Notes: generated by a model not told the origin, from the sequence alone. A stretch of 64,000 nucleotides of DNA from JABDIP01 sp965227455 (GCA_965227455.1 OZ245752.1:4588001-4652000); one strand, 5' to 3'; shown: positions 16,908 through 26,095, counted from the first letter of the stretch. Numbers and translations are program-made.

Positions 16908-17666
16908 ATGCTGGATTTTCGGCTCGATGGCCGACGCGCGCTGGTCACCGGCGCGGGCGGCGGCATCGGTGCTGCGACGGCCAGGGCCTTGGCCGCGGCC
17001 GGCGCCGACGTGGCGGTGAACGACATCGCGGCGTCGCGTGCGGAGCCGGTGGCGGCGGCGGTTCGGGATGAGGGCCATGCCGGTTTCGCCGTCGCGGCCG
17101 ATATCGGCGACCCGACGGCCGTCCGGCAGATGTTCGATGCGGCGATCGCCCAAATGGGCGGCCTCGACGTGCTTGTCTGCTGCGCCGGCGTCACGGCGCC
17201 GAAGACGATCTTCGAGACCCCCCTCGAGCTCTGGGACCAGATCTTGCGGACCAACCTCACCGGCAGCTTTCTCTGCGCCCAGGCGGCGCTCGAGCAGATG
17301 CGGGCGCAAGGCGCGGGCGGGCGGATCATCTTCGTCGGCTCGGTCGTCGGCCATCAGGGCGCCCTCATGGGTCATGCCGCCTACGCCGCCAGCAAGGCGG
17401 GTGTCCACGGTCTGGCGAAAACGCTGGCCCGCACCGCAGCACCGCTTGGCGTCACTGTCAATGTGGTCGCCCCCGGAGTCACCGATACGCCGATGCTGCA
17501 CGGCGCCCATGGCGAAGCGGAGCTCGCCGCGATCGCCGCCGCGATTCCGCTCGGAATCGCCTCGACGGAGGACACGGCTGCCGCCATCGTCTACCTGGCC
17601 GGTCCCGCCGGACGGCACCTGACCGGTGCCACGATCGACGTCAATGGCGGCATGCTCATGCGCTGA
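16908..17666 (+). CDS. Short-chain dehydrogenase/reductase
   Basis: 252-aa classical SDR with the cofactor motif TGAGGGIG (14-21), CAG in place of NAG at 92-94, catalytic S145 (VGSVVG), and Y159-x3-K163 (YAASK). D39 (VNDIAA) after the second strand favours NAD over NADP. It probably oxidises a sugar or sugar acid. The start is ATG at 16908 with TAGGAGAGAG about 12 bp upstream. It is first in a plus-strand operon with gntR, the dehydratase, nanE and a kinase. Confidence 0.9.
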   Translation: MLDFRLDGRRALVTGAGGGIGAATARALAAAGADVAVNDIAASRAEPVAAAVRDEGHAGFAVAADIGDPTAVRQMFDAAIAQMGGLDVLVCCAGVTAPKTIFETPLELWDQILRTNLTGSFLCAQAALEQMRAQGAGGRIIFVGSVVGHQGALMGHAAYAASKAGVHGLAKTLARTAAPLGVTVNVVAPGVTDTPMLHGAHGEAELAAIAAAIPLGIASTEDTAAAIVYLAGPAGRHLTGATIDVNGGMLMR

Positions 17667-17672
17667 TCCCCC

Positions 17673-18392
17673 ATGGCCGCTCTCCCGAAAACCAAACGGT
17701 CGGTCGCGGTGAACGAGCCCGCCACGGCGCCCGACAGGATTGCCGAGGCGCTGCGCGTCGACATCATCGCCGGCCGCTTCCCGCCGGGCATGCGTCTGAA
17801 GATCGTGGCCCTCGCGGACCGCTATGGCACAAGCGCCATGCCGGTGCGCGAGGCGCTCAGGCAATTGGATGGCGAGCGTCTGATCGAACTCAATGCCCAT
17901 CGCGGCGCTGTGGTGCGCCCAATGACGATCGGTTTCGTCCAGGACATATACGAGGTCCGCGCCGCGCTGGAAGGAATCCTGACGGAGTCCTGCGCGCGCG
18001 TGGCAAGCTCAGCCGACATCCGCACGCTGCAGAAGGCGCTCGGGCTCTGGGATACGGCCAGGGCGGGCGGCAAGGTCGCCGATCTGGTGAGGGCCAATGC
18101 GAACCTGCATGCGCGCATCAACGCAATCGGCCGAAACGAGGAGGCCCGCGCCCTGGTGGCGCGTGGAACGCCTCTGTTCGCGGCCCTGCGAAAGCAGATC
18201 GGTTACGGACCCGATCGCCTGGGCGAAATCACCGACCAGCACCGGATGATAGTCGGATCGATCGCGGCTAACGATCCAGAAGCGTCGCGACGGGCCGCCG
18301 CAGACCATGTCTATTCCGCCCGCGACGACCTCGTCCAACAGCTTCAGCGCCTGGGCTGGCTGGAGGTTGCGGGCACCGGAAGACGCCAATGA
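17673..18392 (+). CDS. GntR family transcriptional regulator, FCD type
   Basis: 239-aa repressor with an N-terminal winged helix (RIAEALRVDIIAGRFPPGMR, then the recognition region SAMPVREALRQLDGERLI) and a C-terminal all-helical FCD ligand domain. FCD regulators usually sense sugar acids or related carboxylates. Its gene begins 6 bp after the SDR gene. It is the obvious candidate to bind the inverted repeats at 16736-16832 and control both the importer and the catabolic genes. Confidence 0.92.
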   Translation: MAALPKTKRSVAVNEPATAPDRIAEALRVDIIAGRFPPGMRLKIVALADRYGTSAMPVREALRQLDGERLIELNAHRGAVVRPMTIGFVQDIYEVRAALEGILTESCARVASSADIRTLQKALGLWDTARAGGKVADLVRANANLHARINAIGRNEEARALVARGTPLFAALRKQIGYGPDRLGEITDQHRMIVGSIAANDPEASRRAAADHVYSARDDLVQQLQRLGWLEVAGTGRRQ

Positions 18393-18453
18393 TGTCCAAA
18401 GCCATCGGCGCCCGCTCGACTCCCACCGACCCTCCGGACCTTTGAGGCCTGTC

Positions 18454-19620
18454 GTGAAGATCACGGATCTGAAAGTCTTCGTCGTCGACGTCTTCCGGGC
18501 CAATCTCGTGCTGATCAAGGTCGAGACCGACTCGGGTCTCCATGGCTGGGGCGAAGCCACGGTCGAATTCAACGAACCCGCGGTCGCCGCCGCCGTGGAG
18601 ACGGCGCGTCCCTATCTGATTGACAAGGACCCGTTCGAGATCAACGGCATCGTCAGCCTGCTGCACCGTCAGAGCTATTTCCGGACCGGTGTGGTGCTGC
18701 GCAGCGCTCTGAGCGGAATCGAGGCCGCCCTGTTCGATGTCAAAGGCAAGGCGCTCGGCGTGCCGGTCTACGAGCTTCTCGGCGGCAAGGCGAGAAACTC
18801 GATCCGTTGTTATGCCAATGCGTGGTTCACCGGCGCGCGGACGCCGCAGGACTTCGCCGACAAATCGAAGGCGGTGGTCGACCTCGGATTCACCGCGCTC
18901 AAATGGGACCCGTTCGGTGCGAGCTGCATGGACATGACCGCCGTGGAGCTTTCCCGTTCGATGGCCTGCATCGAGGCCGTCAGGACCGCCGTTCCCGCGG
19001 ATGTGGACATCATCGTCGAAGGGCACGGCCGGTTCGACGCCGCGACGGCGCGCCGCGCGGCCACCGCCATGGCGGCTTACGGACCGCTCTGGTTCGAGGA
19101 GCCGGTCCCGCCGGAATCGATCGCGGCGGTAGCCGACGTGCGACGCCACAGCCCCGTACCCATCGCCACGGGCGAACGCTACTACGACCCGTCGAGCTTC
19201 CATCAACTGATCGCGGAGCGTGCCGCCGACGTGCTGCAGCCGGATGTCTGTCATGTCGGCGGGCTGGAGGCGGCCAAGGCGATCGTCGCCGCGGCGCAGG
19301 CGCATTTCGTTCCGGTGGCGCCCCACAACCCCATGGGGCCGGTCGCCAACGCGATGAACATGCATCTGTGCGCGGCGCTCGACGGCATCGTCATTCTCGA
19401 GACGATGATGACCGATGTGCCGTGGCGGAAACGGCTCTGCGACGAGGACATTCGCCTGATCGATGGGCATCTGCACTTCAGCGACCGTCCCGGCTTGGGC
19501 ATAGAGATCGACGAGGATGTCTGCCGCGAGCACCCCTATCGTCAGCATTTCCTCCGCCATTTCGACGGTCGCCTGACCGACATCCGGCCCGAGGGCGAAG
19601 TGATTGTGCAGGCGGGCTAG
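18454..19620 (+). CDS. Enolase-superfamily sugar acid dehydratase (DgoD-like)
   Basis: 388-aa member of the mandelate racemase/muconate lactonising group. It has the N-terminal capping domain followed by the TIM barrel. Metal ligands are visible in IIVEGHGRFD (E with H two residues later, as in galactonate dehydratase), in WFEEPVPPE and in ATGERYY. The general-base region APHNPMGPVA matches HxPLGP of DgoD. This suggests dehydration of a hexonate to a 2-keto-3-deoxy acid. The start is GTG at 18454 with GAGG 8 bp upstream, giving the usual N terminus VKITDLKVFVVD; a 49-residue extension inside gntR is rejected. Confidence 0.87.
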   Translation: MKITDLKVFVVDVFRANLVLIKVETDSGLHGWGEATVEFNEPAVAAAVETARPYLIDKDPFEINGIVSLLHRQSYFRTGVVLRSALSGIEAALFDVKGKALGVPVYELLGGKARNSIRCYANAWFTGARTPQDFADKSKAVVDLGFTALKWDPFGASCMDMTAVELSRSMACIEAVRTAVPADVDIIVEGHGRFDAATARRAATAMAAYGPLWFEEPVPPESIAAVADVRRHSPVPIATGERYYDPSSFHQLIAERAADVLQPDVCHVGGLEAAKAIVAAAQAHFVPVAPHNPMGPVANAMNMHLCAALDGIVILETMMTDVPWRKRLCDEDIRLIDGHLHFSDRPGLGIEIDEDVCREHPYRQHFLRHFDGRLTDIRPEGEVIVQAG

Positions 19621-19667
19621 AACGATCATTCTGCACCGGCTGCCGGTGTAACCTTGGACGCAGTGCA

Positions 19668-20351
19668 ATGACGGCGGTGATTGGGAACGGATCGCTGGTG
19701 GTGTCCTGTCAGGCGCGGGCCGACAATCCGCTGCACGGGCCGGACTTCATGGCCGCAATGGCCCGGGCCGCGGAACTAGGCGGGGCCAGGGCGATCCGGG
19801 CCAATGGCGGGGCCGACATTGCCGCCATCCGCCAGGTCACCCGACTGCCTGTGATCGGTCTGGTCAAGCGCTGGCGCGAAGGCGAGGCGGTGTACATCAC
19901 GCCCGATTTCGACGCCGCCCGCGAGGCGGCGGAGGCCGGCGCCGACATCGTCGCCCTGGACGCCACCGACCGCCCGAGGTCCGGGCCGCTTCCGGGCCGG
20001 CTGATCGCCTTCGTCCGGGAGGAGCTGGGCCTGGCGGCGATGGCCGATATCGCTACCGAGGCCGAGGCCCTGGCGTCAGCTGAGGCCGGTGCCGATTATG
20101 TCGCGACAACGCTGTCCGGCTATACGGACGATGCCGCGGGCGGGCCGGGGCCGGATGTCGAACTCGTACGGCGTCTTGCGGAACGGTTGCCGGTGCCCGT
20201 GCTCGCAGAAGGCCGATATGCAACGCCGGACCAGATTCGCTCCGCCTTCGCGGCCGGCGCCCATGCGGTGGTGGTGGGAACCGCCATCACCAATCCCCGC
20301 GAGATCACCCGCACCTTTGCTGCCGCCTGCCCGATGGAGCCGGTGTCATGA
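19668..20351 (+). CDS. nanE: N-acylglucosamine-6-phosphate 2-epimerase (NanE-like)
   Basis: 227-aa TIM-barrel protein of the NanE family, which converts N-acetylmannosamine 6-phosphate to N-acetylglucosamine 6-phosphate. Family motifs seen are LVVSCQA near the N terminus, GARAIRANG, PVIGLVKR, YITP, DIVALDATDRPR, and VLAEGRYATPDQ near the C terminus. The start is ATG at 19668. Its stop overlaps the start of the kinase gene (ATGA). The pairing with a kinase reproduces half of a sialic-acid/ManNAc pathway, but no lyase (NanA) is present. Confidence 0.88.
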   Translation: MTAVIGNGSLVVSCQARADNPLHGPDFMAAMARAAELGGARAIRANGGADIAAIRQVTRLPVIGLVKRWREGEAVYITPDFDAAREAAEAGADIVALDATDRPRSGPLPGRLIAFVREELGLAAMADIATEAEALASAEAGADYVATTLSGYTDDAAGGPGPDVELVRRLAERLPVPVLAEGRYATPDQIRSAFAAGAHAVVVGTAITNPREITRTFAAACPMEPVS

Positions 20352-21289
20352 CGGCGCTGGGCCTCGATTGCGGCGGCAGCGAGAGCCGGTGGCACCTGCT
20401 GGATGAGTCGGGAGCCCGTCTCGCGGACGGCACCGGCCCGCGCCTTTCCGGCCATATCTTCAGCCGCGACGAGCGCGAAATCGCCATGGATGCGCTGCGG
20501 GCGCTGGGGCGGGACATCCGCGCCGCCAACGTGCCGGTCAAGGCGGCCACCGCCGGCGTCACCGGCCTCTCATCCGACGGGCCGGAAGGCCGGGTGCTGG
20601 CGGAGACCATCGCCGCCTTGCTGGAGTTGCCGGCGGAGCAGGTCGTCGTGCGAGACGATCTCTGGCTGGCCTATCACGCCGCCTTCCGGCCCGGCGACGG
20701 CATCCTGGTCTATTCCGGTACCGGCAGCGCCGCCTGCCATGTGGATGCAGAGGGCCGAAGCGTGCGCGCCGGCGGCCATGGCTGGCTGATCGACGATGGC
20801 GGCTCCGGGTTCTGGATCGGTCAAAGGGCGCTGCGCTGGATGATGCGACGGGCCGACGCCACCGGGTCCCTGCCGACCAGCCTGCTGGCCGATGCGCTGC
20901 TCGACCGGATCGGCGGCCGCGACTGGGAGGCGGTCCGCGCCTATACCTATGCCGAGTCCCGCAGTCGCATTGCCGCCCTGGCGCCGGCCGTGGCGCATGC
21001 GGCGGAGAATGGCGACGCGACCGCGACCGGCATCATCGCCGCCTCCGGACGCGCGCTCGCCGAACTCGGCCTGGCGCTGATCGACAGGGTCGGGCTCAGG
21101 CCGGTCGGTCTGGCGGGCGGTGCCGCCCGGCTGCATCCGCTGCTGTTCGAGACCTTCGATCGCGCCCTCGCGGTCCCAGACTGCCGGCTGGTCGACATCG
21201 CGCCGGCCGAGACGGCCGCGCAATTGTCGCTCGAGCGGCTCGGCGGTCCGGCGCAGAGCCCCGGGACGGAGGCCGGTTCTGCGGTATAA
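20348..21289 (+). CDS. BadF/BadG-type N-acetylglucosamine kinase family protein
   Basis: 313-aa ASKHA-fold sugar kinase. The phosphate-1 loop is LGLDCGGSESRWHLLD at the N terminus, the central motif is VYSGTGSAA (about 118-126), and the adenosine segment is GLAGGAARL (about 255-263). The family includes GlcNAc and glucosamine kinases. It is translationally coupled to nanE by a 4-bp overlap, so the likely sugar is ManNAc or GlcNAc. It is the last gene of the catabolic operon and ends 27 bp before nadQ. Confidence 0.87.
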   Translation: MTALGLDCGGSESRWHLLDESGARLADGTGPRLSGHIFSRDEREIAMDALRALGRDIRAANVPVKAATAGVTGLSSDGPEGRVLAETIAALLELPAEQVVVRDDLWLAYHAAFRPGDGILVYSGTGSAACHVDAEGRSVRAGGHGWLIDDGGSGFWIGQRALRWMMRRADATGSLPTSLLADALLDRIGGRDWEAVRAYTYAESRSRIAALAPAVAHAAENGDATATGIIAASGRALAELGLALIDRVGLRPVGLAGGAARLHPLLFETFDRALAVPDCRLVDIAPAETAAQLSLERLGGPAQSPGTEAGSAV

Positions 21290-21316
21290 GGGGGCGGAAC
21301 CGGACAGGAACGTGCG

Positions 21317-22369
21317 ATGGGTGCCCCGGACATCGTTGTCGGACTGACCGCCGTCATCCTGGCGGTGACGGATGAGGTGCCGCGGGTGCTTGTGGTCCGT
21401 CGGATGCGCCACCCGCTGGCGACGCCGGCCCAGCGCGGGTCCTCCGATGATGGCGCCGACAGTCCGGACACCCTGCCCTTCGGGCCGTTCGAACCGGAGC
21501 ATCACCGCACGCTCGAGCTCGGCCTGCGCCATTGGGTCGAAGAGCAAACTGGGCTCGACCTGCGCTATGTCGAGCAGCTCTACACGTTCGGCAACCAGTA
21601 CCGGGATCTGCGCGAGCTGGGCGGCGGGCCGCGGCTGGTTTCGGTTGCCTATCTGGCCCTGACCCACGAATCCCCGGTCTCGGGATCCGGCGACGCCTAT
21701 TGGCATGACTGGTACGACTTCCTGCCCTGGGAAGATTGGCGCGATGGGGCACCTGCAGTGATCGCGGAGACCATCCGGCCGACGCTGCGCCGCTGGATCC
21801 GGCAGGCCGGCAGCCAGGCCGAGCGTCGGGACCGCGAGGAGCGGGTCGGCATCTGTTTCGGACTCGAGACCGATGCCGAGCATGATCGCATCCGCACCCT
21901 GGAACGCTACGAGCTACTCTACGAGGCCGGGCTGGTCCCCGAGGCGCATCGCGACCGGGCCGCCCTGCAGCAGAAGCATCATCCGGTCGGACCGGACTTC
22001 GACCCTCGGACTGCGGCTCTGGCGCGGGCTCTGGGGCCGCCCATGGCCTTGGACAACCGGCGCATCCTGGCCAGCGCGCTCGGCCGGATGCGCGGCAAGC
22101 TGGCCTATCGGCCGGTGGTGTTCGAGTTGCTGCCGGAAGAGTTCACCCTGCTGCAGCTGCAACGGGTGGCGGAGGCGCTGGCCGGCATCCGCCTGCACAA
22201 GCAGAACTTCCGCCGCATGGTCCTGACCGGTGATCTGGTCGAGGCCACCGGCCGGATGGAAAGCGCCGGCCGCGGCCGCCCGGCCGAACTGCATCGGTTC
22301 CGGCGCGAGGTGGTGCGGGAGCGCGCCGCCGTCGGGCTCGGCCTGCCGAGCGCCCGCGCCGCGGAATAG
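21317..22369 (+). CDS. nadQ: NAD biosynthesis repressor NadQ (Nudix-winged helix)
   Basis: 350-aa two-domain regulator. The N-terminal half is a Nudix-like domain (VGLTAVILAVTDEVPRVLVVRR; HHRTLELGLRHWVEEQTGLDLRYVEQLYTFG) without an intact Nudix box, so it is likely a ligand sensor. The C-terminal part is a winged helix (FELLPEEFTLLQLQRVAEAL, HKQNFRRMVLTGDLVEATG) as in NrtR relatives. The alphaproteobacterial NadQ lineage represses nadABC. Its position directly upstream of nadABC and of two matching palindromes supports this. The start is ATG at 21317 with a weak upstream AGGA; an internal alternative cannot be excluded. Confidence 0.9.
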   Translation: MGAPDIVVGLTAVILAVTDEVPRVLVVRRMRHPLATPAQRGSSDDGADSPDTLPFGPFEPEHHRTLELGLRHWVEEQTGLDLRYVEQLYTFGNQYRDLRELGGGPRLVSVAYLALTHESPVSGSGDAYWHDWYDFLPWEDWRDGAPAVIAETIRPTLRRWIRQAGSQAERRDREERVGICFGLETDAEHDRIRTLERYELLYEAGLVPEAHRDRAALQQKHHPVGPDFDPRTAALARALGPPMALDNRRILASALGRMRGKLAYRPVVFELLPEEFTLLQLQRVAEALAGIRLHKQNFRRMVLTGDLVEATGRMESAGRGRPAELHRFRREVVRERAAVGLGLPSARAAE

Positions 22370-22403
22370 CCCGCCATCCGATAATCACGCGACCTGCCTC
22401 TTG

Positions 22404-22446
22404 ATTATGCTCATCACGAGTATAATATATGCTCCAGTTGAGCATA
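22404..22446 (+). promoter_or_regulatory. Two tandem NadQ operator palindromes upstream of nadA
   Basis: Site 1 is ATTATGCTC (22404-22412), N5, GAGTATAAT (22418-22426), with one mismatch. Site 2 is TATGCTC (22428-22434), N5, GAGCATA (22440-22446), perfect. Both share TATGCTC-N5-GAGCATA and their centres are 22 bp apart, about two helical turns. They lie 30-70 bp before the nadA start and overlap the likely promoter. Confidence 0.75.
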
Positions 22447-22476
22447 AAATTCGGAATTGGATCCGAGGAGGTCGCC

Positions 22477-23496
22477 ATGCCGGCAGCATTGCCGAGCCTC
22501 GACATCGCGTTGCAGGAAACCGAGCCGCTTTACGAGCGGGTCAAGCGGGTGATCCCGGCCCTGGAATGGTCGATCCACGCGCCGCAGATCGCCGCCATCA
22601 ACCGGCTGAAGCGCGAACGCAACGCCGTGATCCTGGCGCACAACTACCAGACACCCGAGATCTTTCACGGCGTCGCCGACATCGTCGGGGATTCGCTGGC
22701 CCTGGCGCGGCAGGCGGCGGAGACCGATGCCGACGTGATCGTCATGGCCGGGGTGCACTTCATGGCCGAGACAGCGAAGCTGCTGAACCCCGGCCGGACG
22801 GTCCTGATCCCGGATCTGCGGGCCGGCTGCTCCCTGGCCGAATCGATCACCGGCGCCGATGTGCGCCGGCTGCGCGAGGCCTATCCCGGCGTGCCCGTCG
22901 TCACTTATGTGAACACCTCGGCGGAGGTGAAGGCGGAATCGGATATCTGCTGCACCTCCGGCAACGCCGTCGCGGTGGTCGAATCCCTGGGCTGCGATCG
23001 GGTGATCTTCATCCCCGACGAATACCTGGCGAAATACGTGGCGACCCAGACCGATGTGGAGATCGTCACCTGGCATGGCCACTGCGAGGTGCATGAACGC
23101 TTCACCGGCGACGAGATCCGCCGCTATCGCAGAGGTATCGACGGCCTTGCGGTGATCGCCCATCCGGAATGCCCGCCCGATGTGCTGGAGGCGGCGGACT
23201 TCGTCGGTTCCACGGCGCAGATGGTCGATTTCGTCACGGACCGGCGGCCGCCCCGGGTGCTGATGCTCACCGAATGCTCCATGAGCGACAATGTAGCCGC
23301 CGGGCTGGACGACGTCGAATTCGTCCGGCCCTGCAATCTCTGCCCGCATATGAAGCGGATCACCCTGGAAAAGATCCTGACTTCGCTGGAGACCCTGGAG
23401 CCGGCGGTCGAAATCGCACCCGCCGTCGCCGGCAAGGCCCGCCGGGCCGTGGAGCGCATGCTGGCGGTCGGGCGCGGGCCGGGGAGGCCGGCGTGA
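22477..23496 (+). CDS. nadA: Quinolinate synthase A
   Basis: 339-aa [4Fe-4S] enzyme condensing iminoaspartate with dihydroxyacetone phosphate to quinolinate. Family signatures include ILAHNYQTPEI (about 52-62), FMAETAKLLNP, and cluster cysteines in AGCSLAES, in DICCTSGNA and in PCNLCPHMK. ATG at 22477 is chosen because GAGGAGG lies 6 bp upstream; an ATG at 22429 lies inside the second operator and is rejected. It overlaps nadB by 4 bp (GTGA). Confidence 0.97.
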   Translation: MPAALPSLDIALQETEPLYERVKRVIPALEWSIHAPQIAAINRLKRERNAVILAHNYQTPEIFHGVADIVGDSLALARQAAETDADVIVMAGVHFMAETAKLLNPGRTVLIPDLRAGCSLAESITGADVRRLREAYPGVPVVTYVNTSAEVKAESDICCTSGNAVAVVESLGCDRVIFIPDEYLAKYVATQTDVEIVTWHGHCEVHERFTGDEIRRYRRGIDGLAVIAHPECPPDVLEAADFVGSTAQMVDFVTDRRPPRVLMLTECSMSDNVAAGLDDVEFVRPCNLCPHMKRITLEKILTSLETLEPAVEIAPAVAGKARRAVERMLAVGRGPGRPA

Positions 23497-25130
23497 GAGG
23501 CCGACCGTACGTCACCTATCGCGACGCGCCGGCGGTCATCGTCGGGAGCGGCGCCGCGGGCCTTGCCTGCGCCCTGGCGATGGCGCCGAGGCCCGTCGTG
23601 GTGCTGACCAAGACCGCCCTGCCGGAAAGCGGATCGAGCTTTCTGGCCCAGGGCGGAATCGCCGCCGCCCTCGACCCCTCGGACGGTCCGCAGCACCATG
23701 CAGCCGACACGCTTTCGGCCGGTGCCGGCCTGTCCGATGCCGGCCGGGTCGATGCTTTGGTTCGCGACGGCGTCGATGCCGTAGGCGCGCTGCTCGATCA
23801 GGGGTTCCCGGCCGACCGCCATGCGGATGGCACATTGGCGTTGGGGCGCGAGGCGGCGCATTCCGCCGATCGCATCGTCCATGCCGGCGGCGACGCGACC
23901 GGCCGTGCCCTGGTCGCGACCCTGCTGGCCCGTGCCGTGTCGGCGCCCTCGATCGAAATCCTGGCCGCGACCGTCGCGCTCGATCTTGTCGTCGAGGACG
24001 GGCGGGTGACGGGTCTGCTGGCTTATGGTCGCGATTGCGGCTGGGTGGTGTTCCGATCCCCGGCGGTCATCCTGGCGACCGGCGGTGCCGGCGCATTGTG
24101 GTCCGACACCACCAATCCGGACGAAGCCACCGCCGATGGGATCGCCATGGCCGCCCGGGCCGGGGCGCGGCTGGCCGATCTGGAATTCGTCCAGTTCCAC
24201 CCCACCGCCCTGGTTCCTCCCTCGAAGGCCGGCGACCGGCCAATGCGACTCCTGACCGAGGCCTTGCGTGGTGCAGGCGCCCGGCTGGTCGACCGGCGCG
24301 GCCGGGCCGTCATGCGCGATGAGCATCGGCTGGGCGACCTGGCGCCGAGGGATGTGGTGGCCCGGGCGATCTGGGGCCGGCGGGCGGCGGGCGAGCCGGT
24401 CCATCTCGACCTGCGGCCGGTGATCCTGCGGCGCGGCGCGGGCGCATTTCCGCAGGCGATGGAGTCCTGCCGGGCGGCCGGATACGACCCGGAGGCGGCA
24501 CCCGTACCGGTCGCACCGGCGGCCCATTACCACATGGGCGGCGTTCTCACCGACAGCCGGGGCCGCGCGTCGCTCGATGGGCTGTGGGCCTGCGGCGAGG
24601 TCGCGGCGACCGGCGTGCACGGCGCCAACCGGCTGGCCAGCAATTCGCTGCTGGAGGCTCTGGTCTTCGCGCAGCGGGTGGCGTCGGATGTGACATCCAC
24701 CTCTGGAGAGCTATCCGGAGCCCGCCCCACGGGACACGGCATCGCACTTCCGGCCGTGGGCCACGCCCCCGAGGTCCTGAAAACCAGCCTGCGGGCGATG
24801 ATGTCGCGCCATGTGGGGCTGGTCCGCCAGGCCCAGGGTCTGTCCTGGGCGCTGGCCGCACTGGAGGCGCTTCAGGCGCAGTTCGACGTGCCGTCGGACC
24901 GTGCGGATGAATCCGGCAGGCCGGCATTCGCGACGATCCACCGCTGGAGCGATCTGCGCAACATGCTGCTGGCCGCGCGGCTGATCGCCTTTGCGGCCCT
25001 ACGGCGGCACGAGAGCCGCGGTGCGCATTTCCGCAGCGATGTGCCCAAGAGCCGCGCCGATTGGGCGCACCGGCAGATCGTGACCCTCGACGACCTCGAT
25101 GCGACGAAATCCCGGGCGGAGGCGGTATGA
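23493..25130 (+). CDS. nadB: L-aspartate oxidase
   Basis: 545-aa flavoprotein that oxidises L-aspartate to iminoaspartate, the first step of de novo NAD synthesis. The FAD-binding motif is VIVGSGAAGLACALAM near residue 12, followed by FLAQGGIAAALD, EFVQFHPTALV, and a C-terminal helical domain typical of the succinate dehydrogenase/fumarate reductase flavoprotein group. The start is GTG at 23493, overlapping the nadA stop, with GGGGAGG at 23481; the open frame reaches much further upstream inside nadA but that part is not NadB-like. Confidence 0.96.
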   Translation: MRGRPYVTYRDAPAVIVGSGAAGLACALAMAPRPVVVLTKTALPESGSSFLAQGGIAAALDPSDGPQHHAADTLSAGAGLSDAGRVDALVRDGVDAVGALLDQGFPADRHADGTLALGREAAHSADRIVHAGGDATGRALVATLLARAVSAPSIEILAATVALDLVVEDGRVTGLLAYGRDCGWVVFRSPAVILATGGAGALWSDTTNPDEATADGIAMAARAGARLADLEFVQFHPTALVPPSKAGDRPMRLLTEALRGAGARLVDRRGRAVMRDEHRLGDLAPRDVVARAIWGRRAAGEPVHLDLRPVILRRGAGAFPQAMESCRAAGYDPEAAPVPVAPAAHYHMGGVLTDSRGRASLDGLWACGEVAATGVHGANRLASNSLLEALVFAQRVASDVTSTSGELSGARPTGHGIALPAVGHAPEVLKTSLRAMMSRHVGLVRQAQGLSWALAALEALQAQFDVPSDRADESGRPAFATIHRWSDLRNMLLAARLIAFAALRRHESRGAHFRSDVPKSRADWAHRQIVTLDDLDATKSRAEAV

Positions 25131-25134
25131 CGCC

Positions 25135-26034
25135 ATGAGATCATTGGACCTGAGTGCCGCAAATCAGTCGACCATCGCCGGATCCCTGCCACCGACCATC
25201 GAGCCGATGCTCTATCGCCCGGTCGTCCAACGCGCCCTCGAGGAGGATCTGGGGCTGGCCGGCGATGTGACCAGCAAGGCCACCGTGCCGGCGGATCTGT
25301 GCATCGAGGCCCGGCTGGTGGCCCGGATGGAGGGGCGCATCGCCGGTCTGCCGATCGCGGTGGAGGCTTTTCATCAATGCGATCCGGCGATCAGGGTCGA
25401 ACCTTTGCTGGCCGAGGGCGCGGATGCCGAGGCCGGCGCCGCGATCGCCCGGATTGCCGGCTCGGCGCGCGCCATCCTGACCGCCGAGCGCACCGCGCTC
25501 AACATCTTGACCCGACTGTCCGGCATCGCCACCGCGACCCGAGCCGCAGTACGGGCCGTTCGGCCGCACCGAACCCGGGTCGCCTGCACCCGCAAGACCG
25601 CGCCTGGCCTGCGGGCGCTGGAAAAATATGCGGTGCGCGCCGGCGGCGGCATCAACCATCGCTTCGGCCTGTCCGACGGAATTCTGATCAAGGACAACCA
25701 CATCGCCGCTGCCGGCGGGCTGCTGCCGGCAATCGAAAGCGCCAGGGCGGCCACCGGTCACATGATGAGGATCGAAGTGGAGGTCGACACCCTGGACCAG
25801 CTCGACCTGGCGATCGGCACCGGCATCGATGCGGTCCTGCTGGACAACATGACGCCGCAGACCGTGGCGGAGGCGGTTCGGCGGGTCGACGGCCGGATGA
25901 CCACCGAGGCCTCCGGCGGCATCCGACCCGACACGGTGCAGGACTACGCCGCGGCCGGCGTCGACATCATCTCGCTGGGCTGGCTGACCCACAGCGTCAC
26001 CGGCTTGGATATCGGCCTGGATGTCCTGGTTTGA
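25135..26034 (+). CDS. nadC: Nicotinate-nucleotide pyrophosphorylase (carboxylating)
   Basis: 299-aa quinolinate phosphoribosyltransferase. Diagnostic motifs are EDLGLAGDVTSKAT near residue 38, TAERTALNILTRLSGIAT, CTRKTAPGLRALEKYAV, the GGGINHRFGLSDGILIKDNHI block, and EASGGIRPDTV near the C terminus. The start is ATG at 25135, 4 bp after the nadB stop. It is the last gene of nadABC and is followed by a strong hairpin terminator at 26070. Confidence 0.97.
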   Translation: MRSLDLSAANQSTIAGSLPPTIEPMLYRPVVQRALEEDLGLAGDVTSKATVPADLCIEARLVARMEGRIAGLPIAVEAFHQCDPAIRVEPLLAEGADAEAGAAIARIAGSARAILTAERTALNILTRLSGIATATRAAVRAVRPHRTRVACTRKTAPGLRALEKYAVRAGGGINHRFGLSDGILIKDNHIAAAGGLLPAIESARAATGHMMRIEVEVDTLDQLDLAIGTGIDAVLLDNMTPQTVAEAVRRVDGRMTTEASGGIRPDTVQDYAAAGVDIISLGWLTHSVTGLDIGLDVLV

Positions 26035-26069
26035 GGCGGCACCGTCACGGTTGCGCCCGCCGCCGGGCT

Positions 26070-26095
26070 GCCCCGGGGACGGTATTCCCCGGGGC
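26070..26095. terminator. Bidirectional hairpin between nadC and a hypothetical gene
   Basis: Perfect 10-bp stem GCCCCGGGGA (26070-26079) and TCCCCGGGGC (26086-26095), loop CGGTAT. It lies between convergent genes. There is no T-run on either strand, but the stem is very stable. Confidence 0.65.

Noticed and set aside
22429..22476. Upstream ATG for nadA at 22429
   Set aside because: It lies within the second operator palindrome and has no ribosome-binding site, whereas 22477 has GAGGAGG at good spacing.
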